Under the pieces are notes generated by a model. It was not told the DNA's origin. It did not search any database and saw only the letters and a list, made by a program, of their open reading frames with translations. From Gaiellasilicea sp963802765 (GTDB lineage Bacteria; Actinomycetota; Thermoleophilia; Gaiellales; Gaiellaceae), in NCBI GenBank assembly GCA_963802765.1, contig CAWDJZ010000018.1, positions 1 to 64,000 of the forward strand: a DNA stretch of 64,000 nucleotides. The letters are read 5' to 3'. Below, piece by piece: positions 8,510 through 18,069 of this stretch (position 1 is the first letter of the stretch; every line of letters begins with the position of its first letter). The position numbers and the translations under genes were made by a program.

Positions 8510-9502
8510 ATGCGTCGCTCGTTCGCACCCATTGCTTTGATCGCACTCGCCCTCGTCCTCGCCGGATCGTCCACGGCGCGCACAAGTGACGGCGGTCAGC
8601 ATGGCATCACGTACGCGATCATCGGGGACACTCCCTACGGCGCCAGCCAGCTCGTGGACTTCCCGCGGCTCGTCTCCGCCCTCAACGGCGATCCGGACGT
8701 CGAACTCACCGTCCATCTCGGCGACATCAAGGACGGCGCGTCACCCTGCTCGGACGCCTACTTCGACCAGATGCGTGCCAACTTCGACACGCTGCAGGAC
8801 CCGCTCGTCGTTACGCCGGGGGACAACGAGTGGACCGACTGCCACCGCCCGGCGGCAGGTGGATACAGCCCGACCGAACGTCTCGCACGCTTCCGTTCGG
8901 TCTTCTACCCGCGCGCCAACAAGAGCCTTGGCGAAACGCGCAAGGCGCTGAAAACGCAGGCAACCATGCCCGGTTTCGAGACGTTCGTCGAGAACCGGCT
9001 GTGGAAGGCAAGAAAGGTCGTGTTCGCGACCGTGCACGTCGTCGGATCGAACAACGACCTCATCCCGTGGTTCGGTGCGGCCGAGACACCAGAGCAGCGC
9101 GCCGAGCGTCTCGCCGAGTACGACGCCCGCCTCGCCGCCGCCCTCGCCTGGCTCGACCGAACCTTCGCCTACGCAGAAGAGGCGGAGGCGCGTGGCGTTG
9201 TCGTGGCGATGCAGGCAGACATGTGGTTCAACACGCCGCTCGGCTTCACCGAGATCGTCCAGCGGCTCGCCGACCGCGCGCGCGAGTTCGGCAGGCCCGT
9301 GTTGCTCCTCGAAGGCGATTCTCACCGCTTCACCGTCGACCGCCCACTGGCGACGGGCAGTGCGCTCCACGGTGTCAGCACGGCCGCGCCGAACCTCACG
9401 CGCATCATCGTCGAGGGTCAAACAACCGGCGAATGGCTGAGGCTTCGAGTCGACCCCAGCGCGGCCGAGTTGTTCACCTGGACGCGGATGTCAGTTCCCT
9501 AG
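8510..9502 (+). CDS. Secreted calcineurin-like metallophosphoesterase
   Basis: 330 residues. A Sec signal peptide (MRRSFAPIALIALALVLAGS, cleavage probably near STARTS) is followed by metal-binding blocks: AIIGDTPYG, HLGDIKDG (residues 69-76), PGDNEW (103-108) and a late EGDSHRF. These match the D-x-H/GD/GDN/H pattern of metallophosphoesterases, although the first block lacks the usual DxH. SD AGAAGGAGG stands 8 bp before ATG 8510. Substrate unknown; the product probably acts outside the membrane. It is divergent from the LuxR-type regulator. Confidence 0.78.
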   Translation: MRRSFAPIALIALALVLAGSSTARTSDGGQHGITYAIIGDTPYGASQLVDFPRLVSALNGDPDVELTVHLGDIKDGASPCSDAYFDQMRANFDTLQDPLVVTPGDNEWTDCHRPAAGGYSPTERLARFRSVFYPRANKSLGETRKALKTQATMPGFETFVENRLWKARKVVFATVHVVGSNNDLIPWFGAAETPEQRAERLAEYDARLAAALAWLDRTFAYAEEAEARGVVVAMQADMWFNTPLGFTEIVQRLADRAREFGRPVLLLEGDSHRFTVDRPLATGSALHGVSTAAPNLTRIIVEGQTTGEWLRLRVDPSAAELFTWTRMSVP

Positions 9503-9527
9503 GCCGGCCCGCGGAGCCCGGCAACGT

Positions 9528-9555
9528 AGTGAGCCGTCCGAAAGGGCGGCTCACT
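9528..9555 (+). terminator. Hairpin terminator after the phosphoesterase gene
   Basis: A 12-bp stem (AGTGAGCCGTCC with GGGCGGCTCACT, one T-G pair) closes a GAAA tetraloop, 25 bp after the stop codon. The T tract is weak. A second perfect 7-bp hairpin (GATCGGC, GGG, GCCGATC) follows at 9577-9593. Confidence 0.7.
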
Positions 9556-9703
9556 CGTTGCTGTGATACGTCGTGGGATCGGCGGGGCCGATCAGTGGCG
9601 GCGAGCGGCCGACCCCGCCGTTAGCCGACGCTGGTTCCGGCTAGCAGGGCGTCCCGCGAGACAAGCCACACGACCCGGCTCGACGGAACGAACGTGAACG
9701 AAG

Positions 9704-9773
9704 CGAACCGCACCCGGATGGACGGGGCGCGCAAGCCGCAGATCGCGCGTCCCCTGTCCACCCGGTGCAGTCC
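9704..9773 (-). repeat. Dispersed palindromic repeat, copy B (~70 bp)
   Basis: The reverse complement matches copy A at 4622-4689: both start GGACTGCACCG and end GTCCATCCGGGTGCGG followed by TTCG, while the centre has diverged. The element folds on itself (CACCCGGATGGACGGGG with CCCCTGTCCACCCGGTG). It lies in a 389-bp gene-free stretch between the phosphoesterase and the next minus-strand gene; apart from this repeat and the hairpins at 9528-9593 I see nothing there. Confidence 0.7.
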
Positions 9774-9891
9774 AATAAAGAAACGCGGGGCTTACCTCTT
9801 CAGGTGCGCGCTTTCCGTTTCGATCCCACGTCTGCTCAGTGCAACTAGTGCCATACGCGCATTCGCTAGCGACGACCCATCCTCGCCGCGG

Positions 9892-10248
9892 TCAGTTGCC
9901 TTTGTTCACGTCACGCTTGGCCGACCGCGCTGCAAAGCGAACGACTTCTCCGACGGCGGCAGCACCGAGGACGATGACCGTACCGATCCCCCAGAGCACC
10001 ATGATCCCACCGCCGATATCGGCACCTTCTCCAGGGTTGGGCGGGGGCAAGCTCCACACGTAGAACGCCATGCCCCAGATCGTTGCGAAGCAGCCCAAGA
10101 CGAGGATCAAACGGAGGATTCGGTTCGGAATGAATATCGCGCCCGCCTGTAGCAGCAGCAGCAACAACGCGTAGAGCACTAGCTGGTCTGACCACGGCTC
10201 GTCCACGGGGCGCCGATCGTAGAGGCGCACGAACGGTGCGCGCCGCAC
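9892..10248 (-). CDS. Small membrane protein, 118 aa, unknown function
   Basis: Three hydrophobic segments: LVLYALLLLLLQAGAIFI, LRLILVLGCFATIWGMAFYV and GGGIMVLWGIGTVIVLGAAA. A short charged N-terminus (DRRPVDEPWSDQ) and a basic C-terminus (RSAKRDVNKGN) suggest an orientation with the tail in the cytosol. The middle loop is Pro/Gly-rich (SLPPPNPGEGADIGGG). No family is recognised. It is followed upstream on the same strand by another membrane protein gene 19 bp away. Confidence 0.6.
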   Translation of the reverse strand: MRRAPFVRLYDRRPVDEPWSDQLVLYALLLLLLQAGAIFIPNRILRLILVLGCFATIWGMAFYVWSLPPPNPGEGADIGGGIMVLWGIGTVIVLGAAAVGEVVRFAARSAKRDVNKGN

Positions 10249-10267
10249 ATCCGTAGGCGCCCAGCAG

Positions 10268-10666
10268 CTAGGCCTTCCGCGACGGCAATCTCAGGAGCGA
10301 CCCGACGATGACGCCTGCCAGAACGAGCTGAACATCCGTCCCCAAGCCGCCGGCGCGATGCCAGCCGCGGCCGCCGTGGAAGAGCTTGCGCCCGCGCGGG
10401 CGGAGCCGCGGGAGTACGTGCTCGAGATCGGGCGCGCAAGCCGCGGCCGCGCCGAGCGTGGCCGGGTCGAGCGGCCCGCGAGCCAATCCGAGCAGACCGA
10501 GCGTGAACAGCCCGCTGCGTATCTCGAAGCGCCGCGACGAGATGTCCTCGTGCGGTACGCGGTCACAGGCGAGGTGGAGCGGCGGACCGAGTGCCAGCGC
10601 GGCGAGCCGCGAGTCCGTCAACGCGCCCAGCGCAGCCCCCGTCGCAACATGAAAAGAGACGATCAA
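10268..10666 (-). CDS. Putative membrane-bound metal-dependent hydrolase-like protein (YdjM/DUF457-like)
   Basis: Starting at TTG 10666 the protein reads IVSFHVATGAALGALTDSRL. It then shows His/Asp clusters between hydrophobic helices: LHLACDRVPHED, PDLEHVLPRL and KLFHGGRGWHRAGGL. This spacing of D/H pairs resembles the inner-membrane hydrolases related to YdjM. No ATG fits; the frame is open further upstream but without protein-like content. The family assignment is tentative. Confidence 0.5.
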   Translation of the reverse strand: MIVSFHVATGAALGALTDSRLAALALGPPLHLACDRVPHEDISSRRFEIRSGLFTLGLLGLARGPLDPATLGAAAACAPDLEHVLPRLRPRGRKLFHGGRGWHRAGGLGTDVQLVLAGVIVGSLLRLPSRKA

Positions 10667-10779
10667 GGTCCCGAGGTGTACCTGCTCCGGCTGCGCCGCT
10701 GCAGCGTGGGGCCTTGTATCTCCACCCCGCGGGCGCTGTAATCGGTGATACCGGGTCCCCAACGCCGCAGAAGGGTGTC

Positions 10780-11721
10780 GTGTCCAGCACGTTCGAGGCG
10801 CATTACGCGCGGGTCTCTGCCGCGTTTGCGGATGGCCAAGTCGTCCCCCTCCTCGGAGCGGGCGTCAATCTCTGCGACCGCCCGGCCGACGGGGAGTGGC
10901 AGGCGGAGAAGCTCCTCCCCAGCGGCCGCGAGCTGGCCCAGCACCTCGCGAAGGTCTTCTGGTATCCCGACGGCGAGGCACTCGACCTGCTGCGCGTCTC
11001 GCAGTGGGCCGTCGCGCGCGAGGGGCCGGGGCCGCTGTACGACGAGCTCCGCAAGCTCTTCAGCGGCGACTACCCGCCGACGCGCGTCCACCGCTTCCTC
11101 GCCGCGCTGCCGGGCGTCCTGCGTGCGCGCGGCACGCCGCGGTACCAGGCCGTCGTCACGACGAACTACGACGACGCGCTCGAGCGCGCCTTCGACGACG
11201 CAGGCGAGGCGTACGACGTCGTCTGGTACATCGCCGACGGTGAGCACCGCGGCACCTTCTGGCACCGGCCGCCGGACGGCGATCCGCGGCTGATCGAGCG
11301 GCCCAAGCTCTACGACGGGCTCGAGCTCGAAGAGCGGACGGCGATCGTGAAGATCCACGGCGCCGTGGATCGCGGCCAGCCTGACCGCGACAGCTACGTC
11401 ATCACGGAAGACCACTACATCGACTACCTGACCAAGACGGACGTAGCGCAGCTGCTGCCGGCCGAGCTTCTCGTCCGGCTGACGCGGAGCCGCTTCCTCT
11501 TCCTGGGCTACAGCATGCAGGACTGGAACCTGCGCGTGATCCTGCACCGCATCTGGGGGCAGCAGCCGCTCGCCTACAAGTCCTGGGCGATCCAGAAGGG
11601 CCCGAGCGAGATCGAGCAGGAGCTCTGGCGCGTCCGCGGCGTCGACGTGCTCGACATCCCGCTCGAGGAGTACGTAACGGGACTCGAGTCGAACTTGCAC
11701 GCGGCCGCGGCCACCTCGTGA
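10780..11721 (+). CDS. SIR2-like domain protein (putative NAD-binding or NADase effector)
   Basis: 313 residues from GTG 10780 (SD AGAAGGG 5 bp before). The Rossmann-type SIR2 signature is complete: VVPLLGAGVN (GAG at residues 26-28, N30), TTNYDD (127-132), KIHGAVD with His193, and FLGYSMQDWN (241-250) near the end. This layout is that of the prokaryotic SIR2_2-type proteins found in conflict and antiphage systems, many of which cleave NAD+ on activation, rather than of protein deacetylases; no Cys4 zinc module is visible. The stop TGA overlaps the GTG of the nSTAND gene (GTGA), so the two are coupled. Effector for an abortive-infection-type response is the likely role, by inference. Confidence 0.85.
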   Translation: MSSTFEAHYARVSAAFADGQVVPLLGAGVNLCDRPADGEWQAEKLLPSGRELAQHLAKVFWYPDGEALDLLRVSQWAVAREGPGPLYDELRKLFSGDYPPTRVHRFLAALPGVLRARGTPRYQAVVTTNYDDALERAFDDAGEAYDVVWYIADGEHRGTFWHRPPDGDPRLIERPKLYDGLELEERTAIVKIHGAVDRGQPDRDSYVITEDHYIDYLTKTDVAQLLPAELLVRLTRSRFLFLGYSMQDWNLRVILHRIWGQQPLAYKSWAIQKGPSEIEQELWRVRGVDVLDIPLEEYVTGLESNLHAAAATS

Positions 11722-14700
11722 GGGCGACTGCTGCCGCGTCGCACGCCCTGCCGGAGACCCCCTACGTCGGACTGACGCCGTTCGGCGAGCGCGACACCGC
11801 CTTCTATTTCGGCCGCGAGCGCGAGCGCCGGTTGCTCACGGCGAGCATCCTCTCGTCGCGGCTGACGCTCCTCTACGGTGCCAGCGGGGTCGGCAAGAGC
11901 TCGCTGCTCCGCGCCGGGCTCGTCGCCGACTTCGCCGCCCGCGCGCGCATTGCGGTCGAGCAGGGCCGCGTGCCCGAGTCCGTCCTCGTCGTCTGCTCGA
12001 GCTGGCGCGACGACCCGATGAAGGCGCTCGCCGAGGCCGTCGAGGCGACCGTGCGCGACCAGCTCGACGAGCTCGCACCCGAGCCGCCGCCGTTCACACC
12101 CCGTCTGGAGGACCTGCTCGCCGAGTGGATCCGCCGCATCGACGAGCGCGCCGCCGCCGTCGCGCCCGGTGGCGACGAGCCGCCGCGCAGCGAGCTGCTG
12201 CTCGTGCTCGACCAGTTCGAGGAGTACTTCCTCTATCACCCCGACGAGGACGGCGAGGGAACGCTGGCGCTCGAGCTCCCGCGCGCGGTCATGCGCGAGG
12301 ACCTGCGCGCCGGCTTCCTCGTTTCGATCCGCGAGGACGCCTATACGCAGCTCGACCGCTTCGAGGGGCGAATCCGCAACCTCTTCGGGTCGAACTTCCG
12401 CCTCGAGCATCTCGACGAGCCGGCCGCGCGGCGCGCGATCGAGGGGCCGGTCGAGCGCTACAACGAGCTTCTCGGGGACGGCGCCGGCCGCTACGCCGTC
12501 GAGCCCGCGCTCGTCGACGCCGTGCTCGGGCAGGTGCGAGCCGGGGCGATCGCGCTGGGTCAGGCAGGTGCGGGCACGGTCGAGACGAACGGCGGCGGCG
12601 ACCTGCGCGTCGCGACGCCCTTCCTGCAGCTCGTGATGACGCGCCTGTGGGAGGAGGAGCTCCGAGCGGGCTCGCAGACTCTGCGTGCCTCGACGCTCGA
12701 GCAGCTCGGCGGCGCCGAGCGGCTCGTCCGCAGTCACCTCGACGACGCCCTCGCCGAGCTCGACGAGCGCGCACGCGACCTCACGGCCGCCGTCTTCCAT
12801 CAGCTCGTCACGCCGTCGGGGACGAAGATCGTGCACACGGTGCCGGACCTCGCCGATTACGCGGGGGCGCCCGAGCCCGAGCTCCTGCGCGTGCTCGAGG
12901 CGCTCGCGGCGGCGCGGATCCTGCGCCCGGTCGATCCCGCGCCCGGCGACACGAGCCCACGCTTCGAGATCTTCCACGACGTCCTCGCGCCGGCGATCCT
13001 CGACTGGCGTGCCGCGCACGAGCAGGCGCGGGCGGCGCGCGAGGAGGCTGCGCGGCAGCGGCGTGTGCGGAGGCGGTTCGGGGCCGCTGCACTCGGCCTG
13101 CTGCTGCTCGTCCTCGTCTTCGCAGGGCTCGCCGTCTGGGCCGTAGGCCAGAAGCGGACGGCAGAGGAGGCGGCCGATCGCGCCGGATCGGCGGCCGTGG
13201 CGGGTCGAGCTCTCGAAGGGGTATGCGGCCCGGCCGCGTCTGCGCTCGCAGGCGCCGAGGCCTATCGCCTTTCCCCGTCCTTCGAGGCGAGGAGCGCCAC
13301 GCTCTCATACCTGCACCTCAACGCCGCTCTACCGCAAGTCCTTGAGGACTTCTATCCCGTCCGGCGCCGTAGCGTTCTCACCGGACGGACTCGTGGCATC
13401 AGGAGGCGACGACTGGATCGTGCGTCTCTGGGACGCGGACGGTCGTCCGATCGTCGGAGATCCGCACGTGGCTGAAGCGGAGATTGTGAGCGTGGCGTTC
13501 AATCCCGACGGCACGATGCTGGCAGCCGCAGTCGGTGGCGAGATTGACGAGATTCATCTGTTCGCGGTCGGGGCGCGCTCCTGGAGATTTCTGCGGTCGT
13601 TCAAGGCCCGGCACGGGGACGTGTACGCAGTGGCATTCGTCGCGGGCGACCTCCTTGCGTCGGGCGGCGAGGACGGCCATATCCGTCTTTGGGACGTCGG
13701 CGACGGCTCCGCGCCCCGCCAGGTCGAGGACGAGCCGGTCGGCGCACCCATCCTCGCGACCTGGCCTACGAGTCGACGAGTCGATTGCTCGCCGCGGCCG
13801 CGGGCAGAGCCGCACCTCTGGAAGCTGGCGGAAGCGGGCCGGCTCGAGCCCGGACCGGTTCTCCCGGACGCAATGGCCGACACGCGGACCGTCGCGTTGT
13901 CGGCAGGCGGGCGATCGCTCGCAGCGGCAGTCGGCGCCACGATCTCCGTGTGGAAGACGCCCTCCGCCGCGACCGCCGAAGAAGATCGTCGCTTCGGGAC
14001 CGGTTCTCAGCCTCGCGTTCGCGGACGACGCGACGCTGGTGTCGGGCGGCTGAGGACGACAACGTCACGGTCTGGGACCTGGCCCGCGGAGAGGCGTACG
14101 GTCCTCCGCGCGCTCACGGCGGCGGCGATGGTGGCGATGTCTTCAGCGTCGCGGTGGGGCCGAACGGGTTGATCGCGTCCGGCGGTGACGACAACGTACG
14201 TGAAACTCTGGCCGCTCGACGGTCGGGGCGCGCTCGCGACAACCGTCGGCGGACAGCCGAGCGACTCCGTCTGGGACCTCGCGGTCGGGTGCCGGCGGGC
14301 AGGTCGCCGTCGCGAACGAAGACGACGGGACGAGCCTGTGGCGAACTTCACCGTCCCTCGGACACCGCGTGCAAAGCCGCGTCGGCTGGCGACGATCCAG
14401 GCCGACGATCGGCTCATACGCCGTCGCCTACGACGGAACCGTCCTCGCCGCCTCCGACGGGGGCACGTTCGTGCTCTGGGAGACCGGCCGAGCCAGACTG
14501 CTCCGACCGCCCCGCGTCGAACCGTGCCGCCTCGGCGGCGCGACGGCGCCGGACTCTCGCGACAGCGATGTCGCAGCGCTCGCGTTCTCGCCGGACGGCG
14601 AGCTCCTCGCCGCCAGTCGACGACGCGAGGTCAGGTCTCGCTCTGGGAAACGGGCGCGACCCGAGGAAGCTGCAACTCCTGAGCGTGCAGGCCGCACCGA

Positions 14701-15369
14701 ACAAGACAACGGAGGGGTTCACGGTTGCGTTCAGTCCGGACGGCGCGATCCTCGCGGCGGGATACGACGCGGGCAAGGTCCGCCTCTGGAACGTCCAGGA
14801 TCCGAAAGCATCCGGACCGCTTCCCGACTTGAAAGTCCAACAAGGGGCGGAGGCGTGGACACTCGCGTTCTCGCCCGACGGGGGGTTGCTGGCGGTGGCC
14901 GGCGACGCGCGAGAGCGTCGAGCTCTTCGACGTGCGGCAACCCGAAGGATGCAGGCCGACCGAGCCGTCGCTCGACCACTGGCCCCGGCTCTGGCAGGTC
15001 GCGTTCTCCCCGACGGCCGCGTGGTGGCCGCGGGAGACGCGTTTGGCAGACGTTCGCCTCTGGGACGGGAGGAGCGGCGTCGCGCTGGGCTCGACCTCCT
15101 GGCTTCCCGGGTCGCGAGGCGGACACCGGACATCGACGGTCTCGCATTCGCCGAGGATGGAAGACTGGTTTCGGCGGGCGACGGAAACCCGGTCGTCGCG
15201 TGGGACCCAGCCCTCTGGAGCGACGAGACCGAGGACGCTGAGGGCGAACGCCTGCTCGCTGGCACGGCGGAACCTCACGGCGGAGGAATGGGCGTTCTTC
15301 TTCCAGGACACGAGCATCGAGGGCTCCAGGCGCAAGACCTGCCCCGAGTACCCGCTGCCGCAGGGGTAG
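11718..15369 (+). CDS. nSTAND NTPase with transmembrane helix and C-terminal WD40 repeats (many frame breaks in the WD40 part)
   Basis: Residues 1-540 read cleanly: PYVGLTPFGERDTAFYFGRE, Walker A GASGVGKSS (54-62), Walker B LLLVLDQFEEYF (160-171), SIREDAYTQLDRF (sensor-like, 203-215), a winged-helix-like segment, then one membrane helix (about 454-477). From about 13330 the frame changes again and again, but WD40 motifs continue across frames: VAFSPDG, IVRLWDADG, IRLWDVGD, VTVWDLARG, VRLWNVQDP, VAWDPALW. The end RNLTAEEWAFFF and TCPEYP is the usual C-terminus of such proteins. STAND NTPases act as signal-gated switches; WD40 blades probably sense a partner. Intact length would be about 1215 residues. 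I treat it as one gene. Confidence 0.75.
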
Positions 15370-15370
15370 C

Positions 15371-16939
15371 CTAGTCCGGCGCGACCTTGTCGGCCGCGGC
15401 CGCCGCTGCGCCGTTCGTCGCGGCGACGCCCGCCGCGGCCGGGCCGGCGTCACCCACCGCCAGCGCCAGGCGCGCCAGGTCGGCGAAGTCGGCCGTGTCG
15501 AACTCCTGGATCGCCGCCACCTGCTGCTGCAGCACCCGCACCTGAGCCTCCGCCAGCTTGGCCTCCTCCTCGGTCTGCAGCTCACGGAGCGTTTGCGGTG
15601 TCGTCAGGTGGAAGCGGGCGAGCGCCGTCTTCAGCGAGTGGCTCTCCAGGATCATCTTGAAGACGGCCAGGTTGGTCAGGTTCTGCTGCAGGTCGCGGAT
15701 CGGCTTGGACACGAACGCCGAGACGAGCTGGACGAGGCCGATGCCGCCGGTGACGGCGGCGATCTGCCAACCGGTGACGCCGAACGCATTGAGCACGGCG
15801 AACACGAGCGTCAGCACCAGAAACGTGCAGCCGAAGAGGATCAGAAAGGTGTTCGTGCGCTTGATCCGCTCGTAGACGTCGAGTGACCGGCGCTCGGTGA
15901 GGGCCAGGTACTGGCGCAGCTTCTCGTCCTGGAAGGCAAGCACGTTCTGCTTGTCCTGGAAGAACGAGCGGTAGCGCGCGAAGCTCGACCGGGCAACGAG
16001 GTCCTCCTCGTCATCGACCGCCGCGGGCAGCCCGAGGTAGCCGACGAGATCGTTGATCCCGTGGACGACCTCGACGTCGAGAACCTTCGAGGCGTAGTCG
16101 AGGCCGGAGAGATGGCGCTCCAGCGTCTGAGAGGCCGTGAACGTGTCGGAGACCGCCAGGTTCGGGAGGTCGTACTGCGTGCGCAGGCCGACGAGCAGCG
16201 TCTGCACCTTGATGTCCGTGTAGACGCCGACGACGGCGACGTAGGTCGGGTGCGACGTCCGCGGCTTCTCGCCCGAGTCGATGTCCCGCGCAAGCTTGTG
16301 AATCTCGCCGAAGCCGCCCTCGCGCAGACGCTGTCTCGACTCTTCGAGGTCCTCGTCGCTCCCCTGCAGCACGACGTCGAGCACGTCCTCGAGCTCCGAG
16401 GCGCGAAACTTGCGACGACCGCTGCGCGTCTCGGCCCGCGGCTTGAAGTCGAAGACGGAGTCGGACCGCACGTGGTAGATCCGCGCAGCGGCGACCTCCG
16501 CGTAGTCGCACTCGTCGGCGCAGCCTGTGGGATCGAGGAACTGCTCGAGGCCGTCCACGTAGCGGACGCCCCACGTGCCGGACTCGCAGTGGCTTCCATA
16601 GGCGCGGCGCTCGACGTCGTAGCCGTGGCCGGGCACGTGCCAGTCGCGGATGTTGATCAGGTGCACGATCGGCAGGCTCTCGTCCTCGATGCGGCGGCCG
16701 ACGGCCGCGCGCAGGAAGATCCCGAACGGCCCGTTCGCGATTGCGGCGGCGCGCTGTTCGTCGGGCCCGTTCCCGCCGGCATGAAGGTCGAAGTCGCTCT
16801 TGCCGAGCAGCATCCGCGGCACGATCGTGTCGGGCAGGCGCAGACGGCAGTCCCGGTTCAGGAACAAGTCGTTCTGGATGCACTGCGTGATCAGAACGAA
16901 GCGTGGCTCTTCGTGGCTGTGGTCGACGGCAGTCGGCAT
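15371..16939 (-). CDS. Membrane-anchored isochorismatase/nicotinamidase-fold protein lacking the catalytic Cys
   Basis: 522 residues. The N-terminal 300 show the cysteine-hydrolase fold: VLITQCIQNDLFL (strand 1), HLINIRDWHVPGHGYD and YGSHCESGTWG (the nicotinamidase-like RDWH and HC-GT blocks), and VGVYTDIKVQTLLVGLRTQ, where active enzymes have Cys in place of Lys244. The strand-1 Asp is replaced by Cys20. Two membrane helices (about 363-385 and 390-410) and an Ala-rich coiled coil follow. It converges tail to tail with the nSTAND gene, stops one base apart. Loss of the catalytic residues suggests a binding or sensing role. The relation to the SIR2/nSTAND pair is inferred from position and from the NAD/nicotinamide theme. 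Confidence 0.75.
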   Translation of the reverse strand: MPTAVDHSHEEPRFVLITQCIQNDLFLNRDCRLRLPDTIVPRMLLGKSDFDLHAGGNGPDEQRAAAIANGPFGIFLRAAVGRRIEDESLPIVHLINIRDWHVPGHGYDVERRAYGSHCESGTWGVRYVDGLEQFLDPTGCADECDYAEVAAARIYHVRSDSVFDFKPRAETRSGRRKFRASELEDVLDVVLQGSDEDLEESRQRLREGGFGEIHKLARDIDSGEKPRTSHPTYVAVVGVYTDIKVQTLLVGLRTQYDLPNLAVSDTFTASQTLERHLSGLDYASKVLDVEVVHGINDLVGYLGLPAAVDDEEDLVARSSFARYRSFFQDKQNVLAFQDEKLRQYLALTERRSLDVYERIKRTNTFLILFGCTFLVLTLVFAVLNAFGVTGWQIAAVTGGIGLVQLVSAFVSKPIRDLQQNLTNLAVFKMILESHSLKTALARFHLTTPQTLRELQTEEEAKLAEAQVRVLQQQVAAIQEFDTADFADLARLALAVGDAGPAAAGVAATNGAAAAAADKVAPD

Positions 16940-16986
16940 GTACTGCTCCGAGTCTCCGCCTGACCGGAATGACTGTCAACTGGAGC

Positions 16987-17010
16987 GCGTCCCCCGAGGC
17001 TGGGGAACGC
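16987..17010 (-). terminator. Hairpin after the IclR-led operon
   Basis: GCGT plus CCCCC pairs with GGGG plus ACGC around a short loop, with one bulged base. It lies between the end of the PanE-like gene and the start of the isochorismatase-fold gene, where the long minus-strand operon should end. No T tract is evident. Confidence 0.4.
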
Positions 17011-17072
17011 GGTGTTGCACGGTCGTCAGTCGGCTGTGGCCCAGCGTCGCCCCGAAAGCGACGAAGGGCCAA

Positions 17073-18069
17073 CTAGAGCTCGTCGGATCCGGCTGGAGAC
17101 GCCGCATGCCTTGCTTCTGCCGCTTCGACCTCTGCAAGAAGCCGGTCGAGCCCCGGTGTCTCGATGCCGTGCAGGCGGGCCCGGTCGAGCACCGGGCTGA
17201 GGATCGCGCGAACCTCGGTGTGCCGCTGGTGCACCCAGAGGTCGCGCCACACGCCCGTGCGTCGGGTCTCGAGTCGAAGCCAGTAGCAGACGCTGCGCGT
17301 CCCAGCTGGCTCGGATGCCGGCCTCGTCCGCACGGAGGAACGCGTCGGGGTCGAAGCCGTCGACGGGCTCGCAGACGACGCCCTCGGCCGCCGCGACGCG
17401 CGCGACCTCGGCGACGAGCTCCCCGAGGGGCGGGAGTCGCCTGTCGTCGGCGAGAATGTCGAGTACGTCGGCGTCCACCAGGGCGGTCGCGAAGTAGTAG
17501 GCGCCGACTGCGGCCTTCCCCCACAGGTGGGCCAGGATGCGGCTGGTCGGCTCGACCGGGTGCACTGCCGAGAGCACGATCGCGAGCCTCTCCAGCCGCT
17601 CGGTCATCGACCCGTCGAGCTCGCCGAGGTGGAACGATCCCGGTCCCGCGTACGCGATCGTGCCCGGAGCCTCGTAGTGCCCGCCGAAGGTCAGCGATGC
17701 TCCGATCGTCCGTTCCTGGCCCACCGCCGCGGCAATCCGGTACTCCTCGAGGCCGTTCTGCAGCGAGACTACGAGGCTGTCCGGTGTGAGCCCTGGAACG
17801 ATCGGCTCGAGCGCGGCGACCGTGTCCTGCGCCTTGACGGCGAGCAGGACGAGGCCGAGTCTCCCGCCAACCTCGTGCGGCAGCGCCACGTCGGGCCAGA
17901 CGCGCAGCGACATGGCGCCCGTGACTCGGAGCCCGTCCGCGCGGATCGCGGCAACGTGGTCGCGATTCGCCTCGACGAACCGGATGTCGTGTCCGGCGTT
18001 CAGGAGACGCGCGCCGACGAAGCCCCCGATCGCGCCGGCGCCGACGACCGTGATCGGGCCGTCCGTCAC
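17073..18069 (-). CDS. Ketopantoate reductase-like (ApbA/PanE) NADP-dependent oxidoreductase, frame break
   Basis: The N-terminus has the Rossmann motif ITVVGAGAIGGFVGARLL (GxGxxG). LLAVKAQDT and SLQNGLEE follow, matching the PanE nucleotide- and substrate-binding blocks, and the catalytic Lys region is HLWGKAAVGAYYFATAL. From about 17270 the continuing signal is one frame over: TGVWRDLWVHQRHTEVRAIL, then PVLDRARLHGIETPGLDRLL to the stop at 17073. About 331 residues, the family size. ATGA overlap with the M28 gene. It is last in the IclR-led operon and may reduce a 2-keto acid made by the aminotransferase; that is inference. Confidence 0.8.

Noticed and set aside
6894..8540. Long plus-strand open frame (548 codons) rich in Arg, Ser and Ala
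   Set aside because: It is antisense to the LuxR-type ATPase gene, whose motifs are unambiguous. The composition is the usual third-position GC shadow.
13689..15374. Several separate WD40-fragment genes
   Set aside because: The fragments lack starts and ribosome sites and join into one continuous WD40 series following the nSTAND domain.
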